Origin: SB11 sp964584305
Lineage (GTDB): Bacteria > Bacteroidota > Bacteroidia > UBA8524
DNA: 64,000 nt
Reading direction: 5' to 3'
Assembly (NCBI GenBank): GCA_964584305.1
Contig: CAZOZL010000001.1
Location: 124,001 to 188,000 of the forward strand
The position numbers and the translations under genes are program-made. Below, one piece after another: positions 39,849-49,488 of this stretch. Each line of letters opens with the position of its first letter. Within the stretch, counting starts at the first letter, position 1. Under the pieces are notes generated by a model. The model saw only the letters and a list, made by a program, of their open reading frames with translations, searched no databases and was not told where the DNA came from.

Positions 39849-40724
39849 ATGAAAGTTACTGGATTTTCTTTTGTGCGCAACGCCATTAAGTTTGACTACC
39901 CCATTGTAGAAGCCATTAAATCGGTATTGCCCGTGTGCGATGATTTTATAATTGCTGTGGGAGACTCGGAAGATGGTACGGAAGACCTAATTAAAAGTAT
40001 TGCGCCTGATAAAATAACCATACTACGCACTACTTGGGACGATAGCTTGCGCAAGGGGGGGAAAGTATTAGCTGATGAGACTAACAAGGTAATACAAGCG
40101 TTACCTGAGGATAGCGACTGGGCATTTTATATACAAGGCGATGAGGTGATGCACGAAAAGTATATTGATACAGTGCGCGATACTATGCAACTGCACAAAA
40201 ACAACAAAAAGGTACAGGGCTTGCTATTTAATTACCAGCATTTTTATGGCTCTTACAATTTTGTAGGCTCGCCCGTTAACTGGTATAGGCGTGAAGTACG
40301 TATTATCAGAAATGATAAGCGCATATACTCGTACAAAGACGCACAAGGCTTTAGGGTGGGTGATAACCAAAAACTAAACGTAGCAACTGTTGATGCAGAG
40401 ATTTCCCACTACGGGTGGGTAAGAAAACCAGAGGCTATGCAAAAAAAATCGGAAACAATGAGCCGCTATTGGCATAGTGATGCGTGGATTAAAGAAAATA
40501 TAAAAAAACGGGAAAGCTATATATATGGAGAAGAACGACAAAACCTTTACCCTTTTGAGGGAACACATCCAAAGTTGATGAAAGAACGTATAGAACGCTT
40601 AAACTGGGATTTTAAACACGATACAAGCCTAAACAAATATCCTTTTAAAAAATGGCTAAAACTTAAAATATTTGAAGCCACAGGTAAAATGATAGGAGAA
40701 TATCAAAACTTTAAAATTATTTAA
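39849..40724 (+). CDS. Glycosyltransferase-like protein (GT2-type fold)
   Basis: 291 residues from ATG 39849. The N-terminus MKVTGFSFVRNAIKFDYPI, then VCDDFIIAVGDSEDGT and DWAFYIQGDEVMHEKY, follows the GT-A fold order, with QGDE in the place of the DxD metal site. The family is often called glycosyltransferase family 2 in Bacteroidota; the sugar and acceptor are unknown. The frame stays open 81 codons upstream through a family B/C repeat block, but the first family residue is M39849. The serine hydrolase gene starts 4 bp after its stop. Confidence 0.8.
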   Translation: MKVTGFSFVRNAIKFDYPIVEAIKSVLPVCDDFIIAVGDSEDGTEDLIKSIAPDKITILRTTWDDSLRKGGKVLADETNKVIQALPEDSDWAFYIQGDEVMHEKYIDTVRDTMQLHKNNKKVQGLLFNYQHFYGSYNFVGSPVNWYRREVRIIRNDKRIYSYKDAQGFRVGDNQKLNVATVDAEISHYGWVRKPEAMQKKSETMSRYWHSDAWIKENIKKRESYIYGEERQNLYPFEGTHPKLMKERIERLNWDFKHDTSLNKYPFKKWLKLKIFEATGKMIGEYQNFKII

Positions 40725-40728
40725 TACT

Positions 40729-41874
40729 ATGAAAAAATTATTTGCACTGCTAAAGTGGGTGATAATAGTAGTTTTATTCGCTACTTCGGCAATTTATATC
40801 ACAGGCAATACCCATTTGTTTCGGGGGGTATCTCTTACTTATTTAAAAGGGCTTTCTGGTCCTACTATTGATGATTATAAGTACTTTAAAAATAGTGAGG
40901 TAAAAACGGGTAATCCACAACCTTGGCTGCTGCATACCCACTACAACAACACAAAACTTGCAGAAGAAGATGCACAGTACCATAAACAACTAAAAAGTGT
41001 TGCCTACCTTGTAATAAAAGGCAATGCACTTTTGTACGAACAATATTGGAACAATTATTCCAATAAGTCTTTAACCAATTCTTTTTCAGTATCAAAAAGC
41101 ATTGTTTCGGCATTAATTGGCTGTGCTATTCAAGATGGATTAATAAAAAATGTAAACGAACCTGCCAGTAACTATTTACCCGATTATAAAGATGTAGTGG
41201 GCGAAAAAATAACCATCCGAAATTTACTCACCATGAGTTCGGGAATTAATTTTGATGAAAGCTACGGCAACCCCTTTGGCATGATGGCAAAGGCGTATTA
41301 TGGAGACAATATTCCTGATTTGGTAAAAGAATATCGCCCTACGGGCAAAGCAGGAGAATCTTTTAAATATTTGGGAGGAAACACCCTATTATTAGGTTTT
41401 ATAATTGAAAATGTAACAGGCAAAAAGTTAGCAGCATATGCCAGCGAAAAACTTTGGCAGCCAATGGGTGCTGAAAAAACTGCCCTTTGGAGTACTGATG
41501 ACCAAACCAATAGCGAACGTTCTTACTGTTGTTTTTATAGCAATGCCCGCGACTATGCAAGGCTGGGCAAGCTATATTTGGACAGTGGCAGGTGGAATGG
41601 CAAACAAATAGTACCACAAAGCTATGTATTAGCAGCTACCAGCCCTGCCTTAGATATTGATGGAGGCAACCAATATGGCTACCATTGGTGGTATTTGGAG
41701 TATAACAATGAGCCTGTTTTTTATGCCAGAGGCATACAAGGGCAATACATATTTGTGCGCCCTCAACAAAATATGATAATTGTGCGTTTAGGACATACCC
41801 GTGAAAAGAATAGGGAAAACGGCTTGCCAAAAGATATTTTTAGGTGGCTACGCATGAGCGATAATTTAAACTAA
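40729..41874 (+). CDS. Serine hydrolase (class C beta-lactamase fold)
   Basis: 381 residues. One N-terminal membrane anchor (residues about 8-26, WVIIVVLFATSAIYITG) is followed by a beta-lactamase/esterase domain. The nucleophile motif S-x-x-K is in NSFSVSKSIVSALIG, the Tyr motif is probably Y-S-N in CFYSNARDYARLG, and the late HTRE-type segment replaces KTG. These enzymes are usually peptidases or esterases rather than true beta-lactamases. It is coupled to the upstream glycosyltransferase and ends in a bidirectional terminator. Confidence 0.88.
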   Translation: MKKLFALLKWVIIVVLFATSAIYITGNTHLFRGVSLTYLKGLSGPTIDDYKYFKNSEVKTGNPQPWLLHTHYNNTKLAEEDAQYHKQLKSVAYLVIKGNALLYEQYWNNYSNKSLTNSFSVSKSIVSALIGCAIQDGLIKNVNEPASNYLPDYKDVVGEKITIRNLLTMSSGINFDESYGNPFGMMAKAYYGDNIPDLVKEYRPTGKAGESFKYLGGNTLLLGFIIENVTGKKLAAYASEKLWQPMGAEKTALWSTDDQTNSERSYCCFYSNARDYARLGKLYLDSGRWNGKQIVPQSYVLAATSPALDIDGGNQYGYHWWYLEYNNEPVFYARGIQGQYIFVRPQQNMIIVRLGHTREKNRENGLPKDIFRWLRMSDNLN

Positions 41875-41900
41875 AAAAGCACGGTTTTCCGTGCTTTTAT
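41875..41900. terminator. Bidirectional terminator between serine hydrolase and universal stress protein genes
   Basis: Stem AAAAGCACGG / CCGTGCTTTT (41875-41884, 41889-41898) with a TTTT loop, flanked by A and T tracts on both sides, so it can stop the two convergent genes. Confidence 0.85.
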
Positions 41901-41922
41901 TATACTTTTAATTAACTAATAA

Positions 41923-42822
41923 TTAAGACATAGACCAGCCTACGGGTACTAAGCCAGTATTGCGCGGCACTATACACATAACAGGAATACTTGAGTGGTG
42001 GTTTACAATTTGTTGTGCATAAGAGCCCATTAAATACTCACTAAAACCGCCCTTTTCTTGTTGGGTCATTACCATAATAAGGTCAGCATTAATTTCATCG
42101 GCATATTGCAAAGTATCTTTATAAAATTTTTCAGGATACTTCTCATCGTCCAATACTTTAGTAGTGTGCTTAATACCGTTTTTGGTAAACACATCCTCGA
42201 TTGAGTGTAGGTTGGCAATGATTTTATTTCGCAAAAACTCATCATCTTCATGCTCTGCAATAATATGAATAGTTGAGTCGAATTTTCTAGCCAAATGTAT
42301 TGCCCACCATGCTTTTTGCTTGCTTTCTAATGATAAATCGACAGGGAAAACAATATGCTTATACCCAGCATCTACCTTTTTCTCTTTCACTACAATAACC
42401 GGTACAGGAGATTGCGAAATAACCCTTGATGAGTTGCTTCCCATAATTTGCTCAAAGCCTTCAGCTCCATTAGTTCCCATTACTATACTGTCTAACTCTT
42501 CATCATCGGCAATTTCTAATATTACCTTGTATATACGTCCTTCTTTTATCACTCCGTTGGCTTTTACTCCATAGTCATCCTTTATGGCTTTACATACAGT
42601 ATTAAGTTTTTCTTGTAGCATTTGCCCAACAATTCCTCCTTTAATATTGTTTTTTCCACCTATAATTGAGCTAAGAAAATTAGCCTCAACTATATGTACT
42701 AACAATATTTCGTTACCATATTTTTTTGCTATTGCTACGGCATGGTCAACAGCATTATTTGCCACATCAGAAAAATCTGTGGGGACTAATATTATGTTAC
42801 CGTGTGTTTTAGGATTTTGCAT
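41923..42822 (-). CDS. Universal stress protein, tandem UspA domains
   Basis: 299 residues. Two UspA domains (residues about 8-150 and 155-290). Each ends with the nucleotide-binding pattern G-x2-G-x9-G-S: VMGTNGAEGFEQIMGSNSS in the first and a degenerate GGFSEYLMGSY in the second. These cytoplasmic proteins are stress-induced in other bacteria and bind ATP or AMP. It diverges from the nucleoside phosphorylase gene. Confidence 0.92.
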   Translation of the reverse strand: MQNPKTHGNIILVPTDFSDVANNAVDHAVAIAKKYGNEILLVHIVEANFLSSIIGGKNNIKGGIVGQMLQEKLNTVCKAIKDDYGVKANGVIKEGRIYKVILEIADDEELDSIVMGTNGAEGFEQIMGSNSSRVISQSPVPVIVVKEKKVDAGYKHIVFPVDLSLESKQKAWWAIHLARKFDSTIHIIAEHEDDEFLRNKIIANLHSIEDVFTKNGIKHTTKVLDDEKYPEKFYKDTLQYADEINADLIMVMTQQEKGGFSEYLMGSYAQQIVNHHSSIPVMCIVPRNTGLVPVGWSMS

Positions 42823-42849
42823 GATGATTTATTTTTTAGAATTTCTGCA

Positions 42850-42857
42850 CAAAAATA
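42850..42857 (-). promoter_or_regulatory. -7 box TATTTTTG upstream of the universal stress protein gene
   Basis: On the minus strand, an exact TAnnTTTG 27 bp before ATG 42822. On the plus strand TGATTTTG (42859-42866, one mismatch) may serve the divergent nucleoside phosphorylase 13 bp before its ATG. Confidence 0.45.
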
Positions 42858-42879
42858 GTGATTTTGCGCAGGATAAAAC

Positions 42880-43734
42880 ATGATAAATCTTAGCCCGTCA
42901 GAACTTATACTAAATCCCAATGGTTCAGTATATCATTTACACCTACAACCCGCTGATATAGCGCAAACTATACTTTTGGTGGGAGACCCCCAGCGGGTAA
43001 CTAAAATATCAAAACATTTTGATAAAATAGAACTGAAACGCAGCCACAGAGAATTTGCCACCCACACAGGTTGGCTAAATGGAAAAAGAGTAACAGTGCT
43101 AAGCACTGGCATTGGGACAGATAATATTGATATTGTTTTGAATGAATTAGACGCATTAGCCAATATTGATTTTGAAACCAGAACCCTAAAACCCAAGCAC
43201 ACAACACTAAATATAATCCGCTTGGGTACATCGGGTAGTTTGCAAGCGGCCATTGAAGTAGATAGTATATTAATTTCTGAATATGCCGTAGGCTTGGATA
43301 ATTTAATGAATTTTTATCCCTATGAAGGGATAAAAGAGCTTTCTGAAGCAATTAAAAACAAGGCTACTAAATTAGAGAATATTAGCCAGTTTTATACCGC
43401 AAAAAGAGGATTAACTTTAAGCAATGAAACAGGTTTTATAAAAGGTATTACCCTAACCTGCCCAGGGTTTTATGCACCACAAAACCGAAGCATAAAAGTA
43501 AGTAGCAAATTAGCCCCTATTTTTAGTGCTTTAACAACTATAAAATATGCGGGCTTACATATTACAAACATGGAAATGGAAACGGCGGGTATTTATGGTA
43601 TGGCTACACTATTAGGACACAAAGCCCTATCAGTAAATGCTATACTGGCTAATAGGGTTACGCTTCAGTTTTCAGCACAACCCGAAAAAATAGTAGAGAA
43701 GATGATTGAAAAAGTACTGAAAATTATAGCATAA
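42880..43734 (+). CDS. Nucleoside phosphorylase (uridine phosphorylase-like)
   Basis: 284 residues. PNP/UDP family: LLVGDPQRVTKISKHFD, the phosphate-binding GTDNIDIVLNEL region, RLGTSGSLQ, and the ribose-binding MEMETAGIYGMA motif with the two Glu residues. The N-terminal DPQRV form and LGTSGS point to a uridine-phosphorylase-type enzyme in pyrimidine or purine salvage; exact base preference is uncertain. Confidence 0.9.
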   Translation: MINLSPSELILNPNGSVYHLHLQPADIAQTILLVGDPQRVTKISKHFDKIELKRSHREFATHTGWLNGKRVTVLSTGIGTDNIDIVLNELDALANIDFETRTLKPKHTTLNIIRLGTSGSLQAAIEVDSILISEYAVGLDNLMNFYPYEGIKELSEAIKNKATKLENISQFYTAKRGLTLSNETGFIKGITLTCPGFYAPQNRSIKVSSKLAPIFSALTTIKYAGLHITNMEMETAGIYGMATLLGHKALSVNAILANRVTLQFSAQPEKIVEKMIEKVLKIIA

Positions 43735-43832
43735 TACCCGTAGTGCATTATTCGGTAATTTTGTGTTTTAATACTTTTGATGTGCCTGTTTCCGCATAAC
43801 CTCACACTATTTATAAGTACAACAACCCCCTC

Positions 43833-44912
43833 CTATTCCACCCATTTAAAGGTTTTTATCATGGCTTCAAGCTGGCGAATGTATTGGGTTTTATCAAACT
43901 TGGGCGAGTACACAAAACCTTCGATAGTTAATAATACGCCTCGTTTTTCATCCACCATAGTAATGCTATAAAATGGGCCGCCCATAAAACAGTTATAGGT
44001 TTTCCACCAAGCCTTCATTTCTACACTATACGCCTTGTTAAACGTTAGTATTTTTGTAGTAAAGGGGAAATTAAGCTCGGTACCCATATAGCAATTTTTT
44101 CCCGGTCCAGTAATATACTTTTTTGTAATAGAATCTCTTCTCAATACAATACTTGCTGCCTGCAACTGGCTTTCGCTGCTATATGGCTGGGTATATATTA
44201 CTATGCTTTGCCCAATATTTGGTGTTTCACGGCGCAGCCACATAAATTTATGTTGCGGGCTTTTTTCTTCGTAGCGGGCAAGCCTAAACTTTTTGGGTAT
44301 TGCCATACTAAAACCAAAAGGGTCTTCAATTTTTTTTGCCATGCTATCTATGCCTTCATTACGCATTTTTATAACATGGCTTTCCATTTCCATAGCCAGT
44401 GTTTTTTGACGCAGGGCTACACGGTTTTCCCACAAATAGGAGTACAGCTCTTTTGTGCTTTTGGCAAATATAAATAGCACCTGCTGCGGATATGCCCATA
44501 CGTTTTTGGCAAAATAGGTGCGCACGGGTAGGCTATCGTTTATTTTACTTAGCGAGTCTGACAGTTTGTTGTAGGGAGCAGGCAAAGTTGCCGTACTTAA
44601 ATCATCGCCAGCTACTTTAATTATCCATAAGCTGTGGTACGACTTGCTTACATTACGAAACAATGGCGGGGTAATATCACGAATCCTAAAAAAGCCCTCA
44701 ACATTAGAGAAATAAGGTTGTGGACTATCCAGCACGCTATCCATTACTTGGCGGGTAGTGCCTTTAAACATTTGTTCATCGGCAACCACAATCAACTCGC
44801 CCATATGCCCTATTGAGTTGGGCAGGCGCACACGCTTACTTTTTGTTCCATCGCCTTTGCAGGCACATAGTAGTATAGCAATGGAGAGAGTAAGGAAATA
44901 TATTTTTTTCAT
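43833..44912 (-). CDS. DUF4837 family lipoprotein
   Basis: 359 residues from ATG 44912. The N-terminus MKKIYFLTLSIAILLCACKG is a lipoprotein signal with Cys about 16-18. Family DUF4837 (Bacteroidota) is recognised from PNSIGHMGELIVVADE, FMWLRRETPNIGQSIVIYT, the RRDSITKKYI-GPG block, FMGGPFYS and GFVYSPKFDKTQYIRQLEAM near the C-terminus. Function is unknown. An ATG at 44924 overlaps the stop of the LysM gene (ATGA), so a start four codons earlier, with translational coupling, is also possible. Confidence 0.88.
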   Translation of the reverse strand: MKKIYFLTLSIAILLCACKGDGTKSKRVRLPNSIGHMGELIVVADEQMFKGTTRQVMDSVLDSPQPYFSNVEGFFRIRDITPPLFRNVSKSYHSLWIIKVAGDDLSTATLPAPYNKLSDSLSKINDSLPVRTYFAKNVWAYPQQVLFIFAKSTKELYSYLWENRVALRQKTLAMEMESHVIKMRNEGIDSMAKKIEDPFGFSMAIPKKFRLARYEEKSPQHKFMWLRRETPNIGQSIVIYTQPYSSESQLQAASIVLRRDSITKKYITGPGKNCYMGTELNFPFTTKILTFNKAYSVEMKAWWKTYNCFMGGPFYSITMVDEKRGVLLTIEGFVYSPKFDKTQYIRQLEAMIKTFKWVE

Positions 44913-44920
44913 ACGGTATA

Positions 44921-46453
44921 TCATCCACCAGTAGGAGTAATTCTAAGATTAGTCCCTGGATAAATAACGGATTTTTTGGATAAACGGTTGTATGCTCTAA
45001 GTTTTTTTATAGTTAAGCCAGGGTATTTTTTACTGATACTATACAATGAATCACCACGCCGTACTTTATGAAATTTTGAAGCCCGTTTTTGAGATTGCTT
45101 TTTAGGAATTGTTTTCTTTTTTTGTGCAGTAGGTTTATTTCCTTTGGCAAGGGCTTCTTCGGTAATATTTAGTTTAATATTTTCTTTCTCTGCTGCTTTT
45201 TTGGGTGTTATTTTTCGTTTTACACGGGTATATACCACCAGCCGTTTACCTGGGCGCACAGAGTTTCTACGTATAATATTCCACGATTTTATGTCGGATT
45301 TTTTCACCCCGTAGCGGCGGGCAATTCTGGCTAAACTTTCGCCCCGTCGCACCCTATGAATTTTACGCTTGCTAATGTATTCAAAAGGTATTTCGCTGCT
45401 ATAATTGCTAAAAGGGACTGCAAACACGCTGTCTTTTAACTCAGCAAAGCGCATAGCATAGGCGTAGGGCAACAAAACAGTGTGTGGCTTATTTACCGAT
45501 GCGGGAATTATTTGTTTGCGGTACGCGGGGTTTAAACTTTGCAGCTCATCTTGCGGTATGCCCAAGGCTTTTTCAAGCTGCCCAAAATGCAGCCATTGCT
45601 CTACTTTTACCCCCCCTATCATGTTATGTACATCAATATCGGCAGGTTTTATGCCCAGCTTCTCCGCATTGTTCATTACATAGGCTACGGCTATAAATGC
45701 AGGCACATACCCCCGTGTTTCGCGAGGCAAGTATCGCATTATTTTCCAAAAATCACGTTTGCCCCCACTACGGCGAATAGCTTTGTTTACATTACCAGGT
45801 CCACAATTGTATGATGCTATTACCAACAACCAATCACCATATAACTCGTAACTATTTTTAAAATACTGACAGGCTGCTCGTGTGGCTTTCACAGGGTCTC
45901 GGCGTTCATCTACCATGCCGTCTATTTTTAAGCCATAGGCAACCCCCGTGCTATGAATAAATTGCCACAATCCACAAGCCCCCGCCCACGATTGTGCTTG
46001 TGGGTTTAAAGCACTTTCTACAACGGCTAAATATTTAAACTCTTGCGGAAGCCCCTCTTGGTCTAAAATCTCCTCAAACATGGGGAAATAGTACTGTGAA
46101 AGGGTGAGCACCTTTTCTGTTAGTCCTATTTTTTTTACTCCATATAGGTTGATAAATGCCTTTACGTGTTTATTATAATCAAGCGCAATGCCCGATTCCA
46201 TCATATTTAGCGAATGTTGAATAGCAGCAGGGTCGAGTTCTATTTTCGGGGTACTTTCCTCTTCTACCGAAGGGGGTAAACAGATTTCAGCATTGTTTTT
46301 TGTGCCGTTTTGGTTTAGCTTAATGGTAAGGCTATCAAGCATAGCCAGCAAATCAGTGGGATACTCGTTGCCCTCACTATTAGGCTGTGCAAAACTGGTA
46401 GCTGGCAATAAAAAAACAATAGTAAATATAAGTAGTGCTTGTTTTTTAAGCAT
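44921..46453 (-). CDS. MltD-like lytic transglycosylase with LysM repeats
   Basis: 510 residues from ATG 46453. Signal peptide (ALLIFTIVFLLPATSFAQ). The SLT domain at about residues 120-240 has the catalytic Glu in VVESALNPQAQSWAGACGLW and later ASYNCGPGNVNKAI. Two LysM peptidoglycan-binding repeats follow (HRVRRGESLARIARRYGVK at about 360 and HKVRRGDSLYSISKKYPG at about 460), separated by a Lys-rich linker. It cleaves peptidoglycan during growth or turnover. It precedes and overlaps the DUF4837 gene, suggesting a shared envelope role. Confidence 0.94.
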   Translation of the reverse strand: MLKKQALLIFTIVFLLPATSFAQPNSEGNEYPTDLLAMLDSLTIKLNQNGTKNNAEICLPPSVEEESTPKIELDPAAIQHSLNMMESGIALDYNKHVKAFINLYGVKKIGLTEKVLTLSQYYFPMFEEILDQEGLPQEFKYLAVVESALNPQAQSWAGACGLWQFIHSTGVAYGLKIDGMVDERRDPVKATRAACQYFKNSYELYGDWLLVIASYNCGPGNVNKAIRRSGGKRDFWKIMRYLPRETRGYVPAFIAVAYVMNNAEKLGIKPADIDVHNMIGGVKVEQWLHFGQLEKALGIPQDELQSLNPAYRKQIIPASVNKPHTVLLPYAYAMRFAELKDSVFAVPFSNYSSEIPFEYISKRKIHRVRRGESLARIARRYGVKKSDIKSWNIIRRNSVRPGKRLVVYTRVKRKITPKKAAEKENIKLNITEEALAKGNKPTAQKKKTIPKKQSQKRASKFHKVRRGDSLYSISKKYPGLTIKKLRAYNRLSKKSVIYPGTNLRITPTGG

Positions 46454-46567
46454 TGGGTAATTTTCTTTAAAATATGAGATTATCAAAAGTATGTATTTAG
46501 TTATCACAAAATCAATACCGTATTGCCCACATATTGGCTGGGTGTACAGTATTTTATAATATTTTTA

Positions 46568-49096
46568 TCAATCGGGTATGTCTGTTTCCCATTCAGGGAT
46601 GTTTTCGTCCTGCTCTTTGGGTTTTATTGCTTCGCTTTTTTTACCCTTCTTTTTAATATTAAACTCATCACGTAATAAATTAAGTAACGTATTTTTTTCT
46701 TCTTTAATATTTTTCTTAAACTTTTTAAATGCTCTTTTTCTGTCGTATTTTATTATAAGGTTGTTAGGCGTGCCTTTCATTAAAATAAAAACATTAATGC
46801 CTTCTTTATCCACTTCGTAATTTTCTTTTTTGGCTTTGCGGCGGTTAAACTTCTTTTTTAATACTTCTTTTAGCTTTAACCTAAACCTATACTCCATATA
46901 ATCATCAAACTGATGGAACCCTTCTATGCTAAGGTTTAGCGCACTGTTTTTAATCTCCATTTGGGGAATGGTTATTCTCTCGTCCTTTATTTCAATACTG
47001 TTTTCTAATCGCTCAAAACTGATGTCTTTCAGCTCGTTTACATTAATAAAATTTGATAGTTTTAATAGCGGTTTATAGTTGTATAACCTGCCGCCCACTA
47101 TTTTTATTTGCGATTGTACAAACAATTTTTTAATATTAATATTTAAGTATTTATCCATTGGGGCTGCCAATTGTAAATGGGCATTTAGCTTTCCCTCAAT
47201 ATTATCTGCGGTGAGTTGCTGCTGCCCAAAATTGCCACACTGGTAAAATAGTTTGTTTATATCTACCCCATTTGCATCCAGCTTTACGCTAATTACAAAT
47301 TGCCCCTTAGTTTTATTAAATATATTCCCTGTAAGGGCAAAGTTGCCATTCATAGCATTAAAATCAAGATTTTTTAGGGTAAGCACCCCGCCCCCCAATG
47401 CCACAGTACCATTAATATTGCGTGCAGTAAATTTATTAAAAGTAAGCCTATCTATTTTTGATTTTAATTTGAATGCCGTGTTTTTTGGAATTACTATGCC
47501 CACAGTATCCGTATTTTTTTTATCTGTATTTTTTGGGGTGTTAGTAGCCGTTAGCGAGGGTATATCTATATGTGGGCTATAAAAATCGCCTTGTACTTCC
47601 AGTTTTTTTCCTGTGCCAAATAAATAGCTTAACAAATTGCGTGCAGCACCTTTAATACCAATAGTATTGCCATTTATTTGCCCATGCAGTGTATCAATAT
47701 CCAATATATTATTGCTCACAAATACTTTCCCGCTAATATTACTATACGTATATGGGCTGCCATTTAAAGCTATTTTAATATTTTTGGCTATTAAATTACC
47801 TTTAAACAAGGCGGGCAATTCTTTATTGGTTTTTTTAAAATCGGCAATTTTACCCTCAATTTCTAAATCAATTGTGGCTACACCACCTAAGGTATCTACT
47901 TTTTCAAGTTCAAGCAGTTTGCCCCATTGGTTTAGGTTTAATGCCCCTTTTATATTGGTTTTTATAGTAGGGCTTTCAAAATTGTTTAACAACAATGTTC
48001 CGCTCACCTGTTCACCATTTACAATAGTACTAAAGCGGTGCAACTGCAACGATGATGTGGTAATACCTTTCTTGGTTTTATAGCTGAGTTTGCCTGCCAG
48101 TGCTATATTACGCATTTGCACATCAATCCCTTTTTTGCCCAATCGCCCATCGGCAATTTTAAATGATGCCTTTATTGCTGGGGTAGATTTTTTAGTCCAT
48201 TTACCCGCTATATCCACCTTGCACTCTAAAATACCATCGCTTTCAAAGTTTTCTATATTTTGTATTCCCTTTTTTGGAATAAGGCTTAGTAATTGTTGCA
48301 ATTTCAGGTTACTGCCCAGTATTTGTAAATTATATTGTGTAGCTTTTTTATTTCTTGCTATTTTTCCATTTACAATAAAGTTAAAATTTTCTACCTTTAA
48401 TTTTGTTTGTTTGAAGGTATATGTGTTTTTAGGTCGGTTAACGGTGAAAGAGGTTTGAAAATTTATAGGTTTGGTGAGTGCCATTTTTTGCCCGCCTACC
48501 CGCACCGATAAGGGTACTAACTTTGAAATAATATTTACCAAAAATTCATCCTCGCTAAATTTCCCGCTCACTTGGCTATTATTTACCAATAACGAGATGG
48601 TATCCTTAGCCTTAATATCAAAAAAAGTAAGTTGAATATTGGTAAGGGTAACTTTTTTGAAACTAAGTTTTATTTTTTGCTGCGATGCAGAAGTATCGTT
48701 TTTAAAAATGCTAAAATTATTTCGTTTGCCTTTAATAGCGGCTACAATTTTGCCGTTTTGTAGTTCAATATCTTCAAATATATACTTGCCCCGCAATAGG
48801 TTTATTGGGTGTAGCGAAAGTGTAAACTTGCCCAGCTGCATCAAAGGTTGTTGGGTAAGGGTATCAGACTCTGCCACTCGTATTTGTGAAAAACTAACAC
48901 TAAGCAAAGGGAAGTTTTTAAAAACGGTTAAATCTATATTTTTAATATTTACAGGTACTGCCAACTGGTTGCTAATGGCTTGTGCCACCTTATTTTTTAT
49001 TGGCTTGCTAAATACGTACACGCCCACTATGGCAAGGCTAAGTAATGTAGCCATAACCAAAATAATGTAGCCCAGTATTTTAAACCCCTTTTTCAC
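46568..49096 (-). CDS. AsmA-like envelope protein
   Basis: 842 residues, GTG start. One N-terminal membrane helix (ILGYIILVMATLLSLAIVGV, residues about 7-28) is followed by a long, repetitive beta-strand-rich periplasmic region with the AsmA start pattern (ISNQLAVPVNIKNIDL, then FPLLSVSFSQIRV). The C-terminal AsmA_2-type part is at about 560-760. AsmA-like proteins are thought to form hydrophobic grooves that carry phospholipid to the outer membrane. The last 80 residues are strongly charged (KKFNRRKAKKEN, KKKGKKSEAIKPKEQ) and extend past the usual domain. Confidence 0.88.
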   Translation of the reverse strand: MKKGFKILGYIILVMATLLSLAIVGVYVFSKPIKNKVAQAISNQLAVPVNIKNIDLTVFKNFPLLSVSFSQIRVAESDTLTQQPLMQLGKFTLSLHPINLLRGKYIFEDIELQNGKIVAAIKGKRNNFSIFKNDTSASQQKIKLSFKKVTLTNIQLTFFDIKAKDTISLLVNNSQVSGKFSEDEFLVNIISKLVPLSVRVGGQKMALTKPINFQTSFTVNRPKNTYTFKQTKLKVENFNFIVNGKIARNKKATQYNLQILGSNLKLQQLLSLIPKKGIQNIENFESDGILECKVDIAGKWTKKSTPAIKASFKIADGRLGKKGIDVQMRNIALAGKLSYKTKKGITTSSLQLHRFSTIVNGEQVSGTLLLNNFESPTIKTNIKGALNLNQWGKLLELEKVDTLGGVATIDLEIEGKIADFKKTNKELPALFKGNLIAKNIKIALNGSPYTYSNISGKVFVSNNILDIDTLHGQINGNTIGIKGAARNLLSYLFGTGKKLEVQGDFYSPHIDIPSLTATNTPKNTDKKNTDTVGIVIPKNTAFKLKSKIDRLTFNKFTARNINGTVALGGGVLTLKNLDFNAMNGNFALTGNIFNKTKGQFVISVKLDANGVDINKLFYQCGNFGQQQLTADNIEGKLNAHLQLAAPMDKYLNINIKKLFVQSQIKIVGGRLYNYKPLLKLSNFINVNELKDISFERLENSIEIKDERITIPQMEIKNSALNLSIEGFHQFDDYMEYRFRLKLKEVLKKKFNRRKAKKENYEVDKEGINVFILMKGTPNNLIIKYDRKRAFKKFKKNIKEEKNTLLNLLRDEFNIKKKGKKSEAIKPKEQDENIPEWETDIPD

Positions 49097-49488
49097 TGCC
49101 TGTATTTTTATATAACGTGATAATAGATACTACCATTGCAATACGCTACAAAATTAACCTTGCTATATTGCCTTTGCAGGTAAACCTTTAAACACACAGG
49201 CATAAAGTGCAAAGTATTGTGTACAATTTAGGTTTAATGCGCTTTTAGTCTATCATAATTTGCATCATTTTACACCTCCTTCTTAGGGGGGTATAGCCGC
49301 ACGCACCCCCGTTCCATTTGGGCAAACTTGTGCCGTTCAGGCGGGTCTGCCCACAAGCATTGCGAGATAGGCTGAAAAGCTAAGGTTTTCCCCTTGCCAA
49401 CGGTTTTCAGTTAGGGTATTTGCAGGTTCTATAAACCTATCGTTTTAAAAGAAATATAACCCTTGCAACGGGCTTAAAGGGGGCAAGG
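49097..49488. other. Intergenic region with decayed repeats
   Basis: No gene seen. The stretch 49265-49375 holds family C-like sequence (acacctccttcttagggg, tatagccgcacgcac) and a gttcaggcgggtctgcc segment like those next to family B copies at 31998 and 60030. The AsmA promoter should lie in the first 60 bp, but no exact TAnnTTTG was found there. Confidence 0.4.

Noticed and set aside
40729..41874. Antibiotic-resistance beta-lactamase
   Set aside because: It has the S-x-x-K fold but lacks a KTG-type third motif and is membrane anchored; such proteins are usually peptidases or esterases.
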